A program made the position numbers and the translations under genes. Positions 23,150 through 34,400 of a stretch of 64,000 bases of DNA are shown here, one piece after another. The DNA lies in assembly GCA_034508935.3 (NCBI GenBank), contig CM067446.1, positions 972,587 through 1,036,586 on the forward strand, in the 5' to 3' direction. This stretch comes from Berghia stephanieae (Eukaryota; Mollusca; Gastropoda; Nudibranchia; Aeolidiidae). The stretch's first letter is position 1. Every line of letters begins with the position of its first letter. The notes under the pieces were generated by a model that saw only the letters and a program-made list of their open reading frames with translations, was not told where the DNA came from and made no database searches.

Positions 23150-25080
23150 TATACCATTGTGTTGTTTTATACCATTGTTTGTATTGTAATTTGTTGTAAT
23201 CCATGTGTTGTATTGTAATTACCATTGTGTTGTATTGTAATTATACATTGTGTTGTATTATACCATTGTATTGTAATTGTACCATTGTGTGTATTGTACC
23301 ATACCATGTGTTGTATTGTATATTACCATTGTGTTGTATTATACCATTGTTTGTAATTGTACCATTGTGTTGTATTGTACCATTGTATCCATTATTGTGT
23401 TGTATTATACCATTGTATTGTAATTGTACCATTGTGTTGTATTGTACCATTGTGTTGTATTGTACATTACCATTGTGTTGTATTATACCATTGTATTGTA
23501 ATTGTACCATTGTGTTGTATTGTACCATTGTGTGTATTGTACCATTGTTGTATTGTACCATTACCATGTGTTGTATTGTACCATGTGTTGTATTGTACCA
23601 TTGTGTTGTATTGTAATTGTACCATGTGTTGTATTGTACCATTGTGTTGTATTGTACCATTGTGTGATGTTATTGTACCATTGTGTTGTATTGTACCATT
23701 GTGTGTATTGTATTGTACCATTGTGTTGTATTGTATTTACCATTGTGTTGTATTGTACCATTGTGTTGTATTGTACCATTGTGTTGTATTGTAATTTACC
23801 ATTGTGTTGTATTGTACATTACCATTGTGTTGTATTGTAATGTACCATTGTGTTGTATGTACCATTACCATTGTGTTTGTATTATACCATTGTATTGTAT
23901 TGTACCATTGTGTTGTATTGTACCATTGTGTTGTATTGTACCATTACCATTTGTTGTATTATACCATTGTATTGTATTGTACCATTGTGTTGTATTGTAC
24001 CATTGTGTTGTATTGTACCATTGTGTTGTATTGTACCATTACATTGTGTTGTATTTACCATTGTATTGTAATTGTACCATTGTGTTGTATTGTACCATTG
24101 TGTTGTATTGTACCATTGTGTTGTATTGTACCATTACATTGTGTTGTATTTACCATTGTGTTGTATTGTACCATTGTGTTGTATTGTAATTGTACATTGT
24201 ACCAGTATTGTGTTGTATTGTATACCATTGTGTTGTATTGTAATTGTACCATTGTGTTGTATTGTACCATTTGTGTTTGTATTGTTAATTGTACCATTGT
24301 GTTGTATTGTACCATTCATTGATTGTGTTGTATTTACCATTGTTGTATTGTACCATTGTGTTGTATTGTACCATTGTGTTGTATTACCATTGTGTTGTAT
24401 TGTATTGTACCATTGTGTTGTATTGTACCATTACCATTGTGTTGTATTATACCATTGTATTGTAATTGTACCATTGTGTTGTATTGTACCATTGTGTTGT
24501 ATTGTACCATTGTGTTGTATTGACATTACCATTGTGTTGTATTGTACCATTACCATTGTGTTGTATTGTACCATTGTGTTGTATTGTACCATTGTGTTGT
24601 ATTGTACCATTGTATCCATTTGTTGTTGTAATGTACCATTGTGTTGTATTGTACATTTACCATTGTGTTGTATTGTACCATTTTTGTATTGTATTGTACC
24701 ATTGTGTTGTATTGTACTTGTGTTGTATTGTACCATTACCATTGTGTTGTATTGTATTGTACCATTGTGTTGTATTGTACCATTACCATTGTGTTGTATT
24801 GTAATTACCATTGTGTTGTATTGTACCATTACCATTGTGTTGTATTGTAATTACCATTGTGTTGTATTGTACATTACCATTGTGTTGTATTGTATTACCA
24901 TTGTGTTGTATTGTACCATTACCATTGTGTTGTATTGTACCATTACCATTGTGTTGTATTGTACCATTACCATTGTGTTGTATTGTACCATTACCATTGT
25001 TTGTTTGTAATTACATGTGTTGTATGTAATTACATTGTTGTATTGTACCATACCATTGTGTATGTATTTACCAGGATTTA
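23150..25080. repeat. 18/24-bp tandem array
   Basis: The unit accattgtgttgtattgt alternates with a 24-bp form carrying an extra accatt. The 24-bp form dominates the right end (24.7-25.0 kb). Confidence 0.96.
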
Positions 25081-25463
25081 CTATTGTGTTGTAACATTAC
25101 ATTGTGGTCTTGTCTTGTCTGTGAAATTGTGGAAAAAAATGTTCAAACTGACGAAATTTCAGATTTCTTTTCTTTAAAAACGATTATTGATAGATGACTT
25201 TAAAAAACAAAAAACAAACTGAGCTTTCATACAACCAAGTGAGGTTCTCTTTGGCCACATTTCAAGTCGAAATTGGCCTGAAGGGCCTCTGGCCATCTTA
25301 TAACCCTGGTGCTTTCGACAATGTCAGTGCCATTACCGATCACCAATTATTCCACTGACAAATCAAGACTTGCTCCGTTGTATTGTTGAATGCTGTGCTC
25401 TATGCCAGTCGGTCCCAGGCCTGGATAAACTACACAGGGAAAATGGCGTTTGATCAAAACACC

Positions 25464-25795
25464 TGGGGGGGTTCCTGACCTCCCATAATGAGCAGGGAGG
25501 CTCTTACTGTATCTTCTATCCCCTTATAGCTGTTTTCTAATTTGCTTTCTGTCTTTGTCTTAGAATGAGATTACTTGGTTTTGTCCTGGCCAGAGTCCTT
25601 GGCTGGGAGGGAGACAGTCAAAGGCATAGTTATTGCTTTGGAAGGTGATATTTTTACTTGTAAATCATCTCTTATGTATTACTATATTTGTTATTTTGAA
25701 TGTATAATGTAAGCATTTGAGTGTATTCTTCTTTATTGGACCTTGTGCTTGTGTCTGAATGAGACTTATAGGTGATCTCAAACCAAGTACTTTGC
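25464..25795 (+). mobile_element. R530 retroposon, 5' part only
   Basis: Full 5' end (ctgggggggttcctgacctc) through the ctcaaaccaagtac region, then an abrupt switch to the related element that follows. Confidence 0.75.
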
Positions 25796-26135
25796 GGGTG
25801 GTTGGATGGGAGCATCACCCTGAAATCATATACCTATGATGTTCGCATGGGTGTACGATCCGATAGTGATGTCGTTTCTTCTTCTCTTTACTAGCCTATC
25901 CTGCTTCTTTGGTTTGTGATTGTATTTTTGACAGGGGATATTTTTTTTTTCTGTAAATCTTCTGCCTGTTTGTTCTTGGTTATTTATAATTTAGCTTATG
26001 ATATCTTTAGGTTATGATTTTGATTTACATTTGTACTATTTTTGTTAGATTGCTTGTTTTTTTTTGTTTCAGCGGTCTCTCATATAACCTCAATTGTGTT
26101 GGAAGAGACCTAAAGCAACAAACAAACAAAAAAAA
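25796..26135 (+). mobile_element. R530-related element with a different 3' stem
   Basis: Parallel organisation to R530 (gatattttttt ... ctgtaaatc) ending in a hairpin with stem GGTCTCT/AGAGACC. Its loop catataacctcaattgtgtt resembles that of R530, and it is followed by a caaacaaac tail. Confidence 0.6.
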
Positions 26136-26205
26136 CAAAAACCACGCCCCCTTTTTCTGCCATCTTGAAAAGCCCAGAATAACGACATCCCTGGATAACG
26201 ACATC

Positions 26206-26425
26206 ATTTTCTGGTCGTCATCCAGGGGTTTCACTGTATTTAAAGGGAGAGAGAGAGAAGACCACAAAACCAAACCATTTTCTGGTCGTCATCCAGGGGT
26301 TTCACTGTATTTAAAGGGAGAGAGAGAGAAGACCACAAAACCAAACCATTTTCTGGTCGTCATCCAGGGGTTTCACTGTATTTAAAGGGAGAGAGAGAGA
26401 AGACCACAAAACCAAACCATTTTCT
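26206..26425. repeat. 71-bp tandem array, three units
   Basis: Three near-identical units (attttctggtcgtcatccag, gggagagagagagaagacca). Confidence 0.95.
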
Positions 26426-26825
26426 TTCCAAGTCATAAACAAAATTGAATGGAACAGCTTCAAAAAGAACAAAATACCAAACACATCGTCGACCTGTTTT
26501 TTTAGTAACGTATTTATGTTCTTTTTTGGTTGCTGAAGTAGGATTTTGAGCCCAAAACATTCAATTATTGGTATTTGGATTCATTTTTGTTTATTACTTT
26601 TTACAGTCTACAGCTTCTAGTGGCTTCGTATGACTTTCCAAGTCTCAAAGTAACATGAAAGAGGCAATTTCTACAGAGAATGATAGGTGATGGCAAAGAC
26701 AGACCAAAATCAAACACTCCCACCTTCGCTAACATTTTCCTCTGACCTCCACGTATTGCACTCCAATGTGCCTTTGGTAATGAGAAAAAAACAAAGTAAG
26801 ATAAAAGATTAATTCAATATAGAAT

Positions 26826-26835
26826 TTTATTTATT
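26826..26835 (-). terminator. candidate poly(A) signals of HAUS2
   Basis: Two overlapping AATAAA hexamers on the minus strand lie about 305 bp after the HAUS2 stop. Confidence 0.45.
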
Positions 26836-27138
26836 TGAACAGAAAGTTGTTGGTTTCAAATGACAGGAAATGATACATATCGGTTTGTATCCATTGAGTT
26901 CCATTCGTTGATGGATCGGATAGTTGTATCCATCCATGGTGGTAAAAAATCAAGGCCGTGCTATGGATAAAAACCAAAATGGAAAACTGTTGTGAAAAGC
27001 AGTAGAAGAAATACAGGACTTGTTTGGTGTATTTTTTGTGTGGACAGAGAGAGGGATAATCACCCATCTCCCCATCTGTCATTTATGACTCCACTGCCAT
27101 CCCTGTATTCATCATTCTTCCACCACCAAGGCCAGGAC

Positions 27139-27258
27139 TCAATCCGACTGTCCACCTTTCTGCCTGATGTTTGCAATGCCCGTCTTCATCTGATGTAACA
27201 TTTGATATGAGGTCTGCAGGGATGCCATCAAACTCTGGATTTCCACCACCAGTGGTTC
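27139..27258 (-). CDS. HAUS2: HAUS2 terminal exon 6
   Basis: Acceptor ttccccag. It encodes EPLVVEIQSLMASLQTSYQM, continues as an amphipathic helix and ends IRQKGGQSD plus TGA. The other two frames of this exon do not fit the family. Confidence 0.72.
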   Translation of the reverse strand, partial: EPLVVEIQSLMASLQTSYQMLHQMKTGIANIRQKGGQSD

Positions 27259-30200
27259 CTGGGGAAGGCATTAGAGAAGGAAACATTGATGAAAACACAA
27301 AGAATAAAAATATCCTTGTGTCAGAAACAAACTCGGAATCCAACTGACATGGCAACCTTCCCCTGGTTGAGAGAGAGCAGTCACACTAGCCACTAGTTCA
27401 AGTTCAAGGTCAACGTCTTTATCTGCAAAAGGCAGATTGCCCATCACTGCAGATTTTATACAATTATGTGGTGACTTTCTCCATTATTGTGTTATTGAGA
27501 AATGTTTAATAGCTGACCAAATTTGTAGTTGGAAATATCAAGGATTTCTGGTGGGAGAGTGTGCCATTCCTTGATGGTTCTTGGGAAGAAACTGTTTTTA
27601 TATTTGTTGGTTCTGTGTGTGTTGGGGTTGTGAACTTACTGCTATGATAATTTCGTGTGGATGTACAGTGTTGTTTTGTGAAATACTGTGGTAGAGTTAC
27701 TGCTGTGTTGTTGGAATGTACAGTTCTGTGTAAAAGTTGGAGGCGTTTTTCTGTCCAGTGTTTTCAGTGTCGCATCCACGTGAGATATGATATAATCCTC
27801 TCTTTCCATCTGACCCTGACCCTTCCCCTTTACCCTATAGCTCTCCTCATCAGTCATACAAGAGGCCACTCCACACTTTTTCAGAAGAAAACATTACAAC
27901 CTTCCTCTGATCTTTTGCAGGAATAGGACAATGGGTTCTTTTTAATTCTAGAAAACTCATTGGAAAGAACCTCAAACTGCGGACAGCAAATTGGTCATTC
28001 AGTCACGAACACCCTACAAACATAAATACACACTAACATTAACACACCTACACCCCATCCCATACATTTACAAACATGCACACACACACATACCTACAAC
28101 CCATCCTGTACACACTCACACACATGCCTACGACTCATCCTACACACACACACCTACAATCTATCCTGTACACACACACACACATGCCTACGACCCATCC
28201 TAGACACACACCTACAATCTATCCTGTACACACACACACATACCTACAACCCATCCTCAACACACACACACACCTACAACCCATCGTGTACACACACACA
28301 AACACACCTACAACCCATCATGTACACACACACACACACACCTACAACCCATCATGTACACACACACAAACACACACCTACAACCCATCGTGTACACACA
28401 CACAACACACAACCTACAATCCATCGTGTACACACACACAAACACACACCTACAACCCATCGTGTACACACACACACACACCTACAACCCATCGTGTACA
28501 CACACAAACACACACCTACAACCCATCGTGTACACACACACAAACACACCTACAACCCATCGTGTACATACACACAAACACACACCTACAACCCATCGTG
28601 TACACACACACACACCTACAACCCATCGAATACACTGATACCCACAGACAATAGGTACTCCAAATTACCGTAAGACTGGCGTGTAGATGTTTATGTCCAA
28701 TCCAGGTCACGTGATCTAAGTAAGGGCTGACATTAGTCATAGTGGGAACCAAATCCAGGAGGACGGAATGGAAATATCTGGAACAAAAAGAAAAACGGCA
28801 ATGTGATCTTGTGGTATGACACTTGCTTTCGGATCGGAAGGTTCTGGGTTCGAGCCTCGCTCAGCGCATAGTTGAGTCCTTGGAAAAGGGTCTTTATTCA
28901 CATTCTCTCATCGTACTCAGGTGTAAAATGAGTACCTGGTCAGAAACAGCGTTGTCTCTATCCAAAATTATTGTTCGCCTATGTCTCGTCCTACATGTTA
29001 AGTGTTGCTGTTGGTCAGGGACCCCTTGTAAAGCGCTTTGAGAATATTAAATGGACATTGCACTATATAAAAGTCAATAATTTTTTAAAACAAAGACTGC
29101 CACCATTACCTCGTTTTATAAACTTGCTATCTGTTCAACATGTCTTATTGAGTAAGAAATCCATCTGACTAACATGGGGTCATTTGACCTCTATATCTTC
29201 TATTCCCCTACATCTGTTTTCTGAGTTGCTATCTGTTTTTGTCTAGGAATGGAATGTCTTGGTTTTGTCCTGGCCCTTGACAGAGTTTTTAGCTAAGAGG
29301 GAAACAGTCAAATGTGTGGTATTAGTTTTGGGGGATGATATTTTTAAAATTGTAAATCATCTCTCTCTCTCTCTTTAAAATGCTACATATTTTTTTGTTT
29401 GAACATGTCCTGTAAAAGTTTAACTGTATTTTTTAGTGGGATCCTGTGCTGGTGTCTGGATCCTGTGCTGGTGTCTGGATCCTGTGCTGGTGTCTGGATC
29501 CTGTGCTGGTGTCTGGATCCTGTGCTGGTGTCTGGATCCTGTGCTGGTGTCTGGATCCTGTGCTGGTGTCTGGATCCTGTGCTGGTGCTGGATCGTGCTG
29601 GTCGATCCTGTGCTGGTGTCTGGATCCTGTGCTGGTGTCTGGATCCTGTGCTGGTGTCTGGATCCTGTGCTGGTGTCTGGATGAGACCTTTAAAACTTGA
29701 GCTTTTCTATAGTGCAAAATCCACTAAACGTGCTTGAAGCGCTTTACACGGTATTCTCAAACTAAGTACACCGATGATGTGCTCTTGGAATCTACATCTA
29801 TTTCCTATTGGAACCAATTCTCCTTTATCTTACTTTAACTTGGTGCTTTAATTGTAACTCTAGAATATTTTGACTTATCCATTTTCTTCCTTTTTACTGA
29901 CACTGATATGACCTAAATGTGTCGCAAGACCCGTAAAATCCTTAAAAACAAACAAACATGACATACTTGTGGTAATCAGCCTCTATTTTGATGAAGTCAC
30001 CAACAAAAGGTGTTTGCAGTCTGGTCAATAACTTTTCTTTGTTCCTCAAAACAGTGTCAAGGTCATCACACATTTGCTTTAGCGTGTTGATGCGTTTATC
30101 TGGGAGAGAATAAAACAATTCTTTAAGAGTGAAACTGGATTTTTCTCAAACATTTCTCCTGTTGTCTATCTGAATGTTCACCACAGACTTAACCATTATC

Positions 30201-31442
30201 AAACAACAGCAATAGAGATGAAACAAGGCCTTCATTGGCCACCCGGCTGGGGGTCCTGACCTCCCATAGCGGGCAGAGTGGCACTTACTGTGTCCTCTAT
30301 TCCCCCATATCTGTTTTCCAATTTGCTTTCTGTCTTTGTCTTGGAATGAGATTACTAGGTTTTTTTTCTGGCCCTGACCGGAGTCCTTGGCTGGGAGGGA
30401 AACAGTCAGATCCATAGTTATTGTTTTGGGAGATGATATTTTTTTTCCTTGTAAATCATCTCTCTATTATGTACTGTTATTTTGAATGTATAATGTAAAC
30501 ATATGAGTGTATTCCTCTGAATGGGATCTTGTGCTGGTGTCTGGGTGAGACTTTTAGGTAATCTCAAACTAAGTACACTGATAAAGTGCTCTTGGAATCT
30601 ACATCTGTTCCCCATTTGAATCATTTCCCTTTGTCTTACTTTTTCCTCAAGTCCTTTTAATTGTACATCTAGAATCCTTTCACTTTCCAATTTTCTTCCA
30701 TTTTACTTGCGCCGATATGACCTAAATGTGTTGCAAGCGGCGTAAAACCCTTAAAAACAAAACATAAAAACATCATTGGCCACCAATGTGAGACATGGCC
30801 CTCATTGGCCACCAATGCGACACATGGCCCTCATTGGCCACCAATGCGACACATGGCCCTCATAAGCCACCAATGCAACATATGGCCCTCATAAGCCACC
30901 AATGCGAGACACGGCCCTCATTGGCCACCAATGCGAGACATGGCCCTCATTGGCCACCAATGCGAGACATGGCCCTCATTGGCCACCAATGCGAGACATG
31001 GCCCTCATTGGCCACCAATGTGTGACATGGCCCTCATTGGCCACCAATCTGTGACATGGCTCTCATTGGCCACCAATGCGAGACATGGTCCTCATTGGCC
31101 ACCAATGTGTGACATGGTCAAAGGTCAAGGTCAAAGTTCATTAAAATTAGCATTATTATCATACCACTTGGCAGCTGCCAGAAAAGAAGAAAAAAAAATA
31201 ATTTTTTTGTTACAAAGAGATTTTGATAGCTGGCTACATCTCACCAATTGTCTCCAGGCTGAGGATGTCACCAGATTGGCTATGGAGGTGGTGGGTGGAA
31301 ATGTCTTGTTGTAGCTGAAAAAGACAAGGGTAATTCAAATCATAAGTGGAGACAGATAGCAACCAGATTTGGCAACCAGCTATATCATTATTTTGATGTA
31401 TCATGAATCCCAAAATATAGGAATAGGAAAGGTAAATAATAC

Positions 31443-31484
<42 letters not shown>

Positions 31485-34400
31485 TAATAATAATATTAAA
31501 AATAATGACAATAATAATAATAATTACAATAATAATAATAAATTAACAATAATAATAATAAAATAACAATAATAATAATAATAAAATAACTAATAATTAA
31601 AATAATAATAATGACAATAATAAAATATAATAATAACTAATAATAATAATAACAATAATAATAATAATAACAATAATAATAATGCATTTTATTTCCAAAA
31701 AAAAATATTGGCAAATGAACATTAACACTGAAAAAAAAAAATGCCTTAACTTTTACTTTTATACAATTTAAAATGTTCCCTCATTAAAATGTGTTGAAAA
31801 GGTCAATAAGACTAAAACTTACTTTGACGACAGTCTTTTTCTTGTCAGTGATCTCCCTTTGAATGGTGATAAGTTTAGAGGAAGGAAGATCAGCCAGGGC
31901 TTGGGCGCATTCCGTCTCATTTTTCTGAAATCCCATCAGACAGAGAGAAATGTCAAATCCACAGCTTTGCAGAAGGTCATTCTGTGCAACAACCCTAGAC
32001 TAACACACGACGTTTTCATTACCTGAGTTGTGTCAGGGATGACCCCTCTGTGGACTCAACTATGATTGGATAGCTGGATCTTGCAACAACCCTAGACTAA
32101 CACACGACGTTTTCATTACCTGAGTTGTGTCAGGGATGACCCCTCTGTGGACTCAACTATGATTGGATAGCTGGATCTTGCAACAACCCTAGACTAACAC
32201 ACGACGTTTTCATTACCGGAGTTGTGTCAGGGATGACCCCTCTGTGGACTCAACTATGATTGGATAGCTGGATCTTGCAACAACCCTAGACTAACACACG
32301 ACGTTTTCATTACCTGAGTTGTGTCAGGGATGACCCCTCTGTGGACTCAACTATGATTGGATAGCTGGATCTTTTAGATCCGATGGAAAGTATTTTGCCA
32401 TTGGGTGGCGAACACCAGTTGCTGTCCATTTGAATTTAATGCTACTGAAATTAGGATAAATTCATGCAAAATGAAATCCATCAAGTTGTAATAAAATCAA
32501 TAACAGTAAAATGTTATAAATCCCTCGTTTAAATCAATGCTGGAAAATGACTGCTTAGTTTGGGATCCACACCAAAAAAAAAAACTAACAGAAAAAGTTC
32601 AAATCACAATACATTGTTGAAATACACGTGACTGAGATAGCTAAGTGCCATGAGTCATGTCATGACAATTATTTTTAGGCCACTTCTATTTGCAGAAGTA
32701 CTGCGAATAGTAGATAGTGTTCGTATTCGTTATTTGCAGTAGTACTGCAAATAATACACATCATTCATTTCGGTTGCAGTAGTAGCCTACGAGCCTAGAG
32801 CTTTATTGTATAGAGGATTGGGCATAAAATGTAAATAAACTACATTATTTACTTTTTTTTTTTTATTAATTTTTTTTGTTTGTTTTTGTTTTGTCTATTT
32901 TTTAAATATTTATTTTTTAAAAATATTACTATCGTTATTTTGCGTTTCGTTGACGATGACAATGTGTCTGTTGTTGTGCACTGATGGTGGTGTTGATGTG
33001 GTGGTTGTGATTGTAGTGGTGGTGGTGATGATGTAGTAATGGTAGGTAGTGATGGTGACTATAAGGATAATGATGATGATGTCATGGTGGTGATGGTTCC
33101 TATGAGTTCATCGTAGAGGGACGGTGGCCCGTTGATGGTCTTTGGATCGGTCTCCACCAACTTGTGGAGGTCGAAAGGCTGGCTTCAATTTCAATGGGGA
33201 ATCCGTGCTGTATTTTAGATCCTGCAGGAAACCGTCAATTTGGCTTTTAAAGCTGTTTATGCTTGGCGCTGTAACTATTTTTTCAGGCAGGCTATTCCAT
33301 GTCTCAACAATTCTCTGACTAAAGAAATTTTTTCAGATGTTTAAATGGCAATTTTGTTTGGCAAGTTTAGAACAGTGGCCTCTTGTTCTTTTGTTCTTGT
33401 TAGATGTGAGGTAATCTTCTACATTTACTTTGTAGAGACTGTTGGTCAATTTATAAGTTTAAATTAGATCTCTGAGTCTTCTGTACATGAGGCTAGGGAG
33501 GTCTAATGCTCTGAGTCTATCTTCGTAGCTGAGGTTTGAAATTTCGGGAACAAGTTTGGTGGCTCGACGTTGGACATTTTCAATAAGTAAAGCATCTGAT
33601 TTTATTGATGGGGGACCATACACAGTTTCCATATTCCAAGTGTGATCGTATTAGACTTTTAAAAAGAGTGGTTAATATGGGTTTGTCTATATAATCGAAA
33701 GATCTGACAAGTCCCAGGATTCTATTTGCTTTGTTAACAGTCCTAGGTGCATAACCTTGCATTTGTTTGCATTGAAACGGAGTTGCCATTTTTTAGACCA
33801 CAACTGAAGTGTGTCTAAGTCATCTTGCAGTCGGCCAGCTTCTTTGACATTATTTACAGATGAAAAAACTTTGGCGTTGTCTGCAAACATTTTTATGAAG
33901 GAGTTTACTGCTTCAGGCATATCGTTTACATACCATATAAATAAAACTGGGCCCAAGACACTACCCTGGGGGATCCCAGATAGAACTGGTTTCCATCCTG
34001 ATACTTCACCATTGATCACTACTTGCTGTTTTCGGTTTAGCAGAAAATCTTGCAACCATCCCAACACACTGCCACTAATTCCATATTGTTCAAGCTTATA
34101 AAGTAGGCGTTGGTGAGGGACAGAATCAAAACATTTTGCAAAATCTAGGTAGATGGCATCAACCGGCATACCATTGTCAAGCATTTGAGTCCATTCTCCA
34201 ATACAATCAAGGAGCTGGGTAGTGCAAGAGCGTCCACTAAGAAACCCATGCTGGTTATGTGACAAAAAGTAAAAGGGGTTCATAAAGTTCATTATGGCTT
34301 CTCTAAGACAAGATTCCATTTGCTTGCAGATTACTGAGGTCAAGCTTACTGGTCTGTAATTAGATGGGTCAGATTTTTTACCTTTTTTGTAAATAGGACA

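Noticed and set aside
23203-25177. Cys/Val/Leu-rich open frames
   Set aside because: Readings of the 18/24-bp array.
27083-27355. 90-codon minus-strand ORF over HAUS2 exon 6
   Set aside because: It crosses the acceptor and uses another frame. The coiled-coil frame in phase with exon 5 is preferred.
28816-28866. tRNA gene
   Set aside because: The B-box-like word belongs to the SINE-1 head; no full cloverleaf is seen.
29436-29717. GSCAGVWILCWCLDP repeat protein
   Set aside because: Translation of the 19-bp array inside R530.
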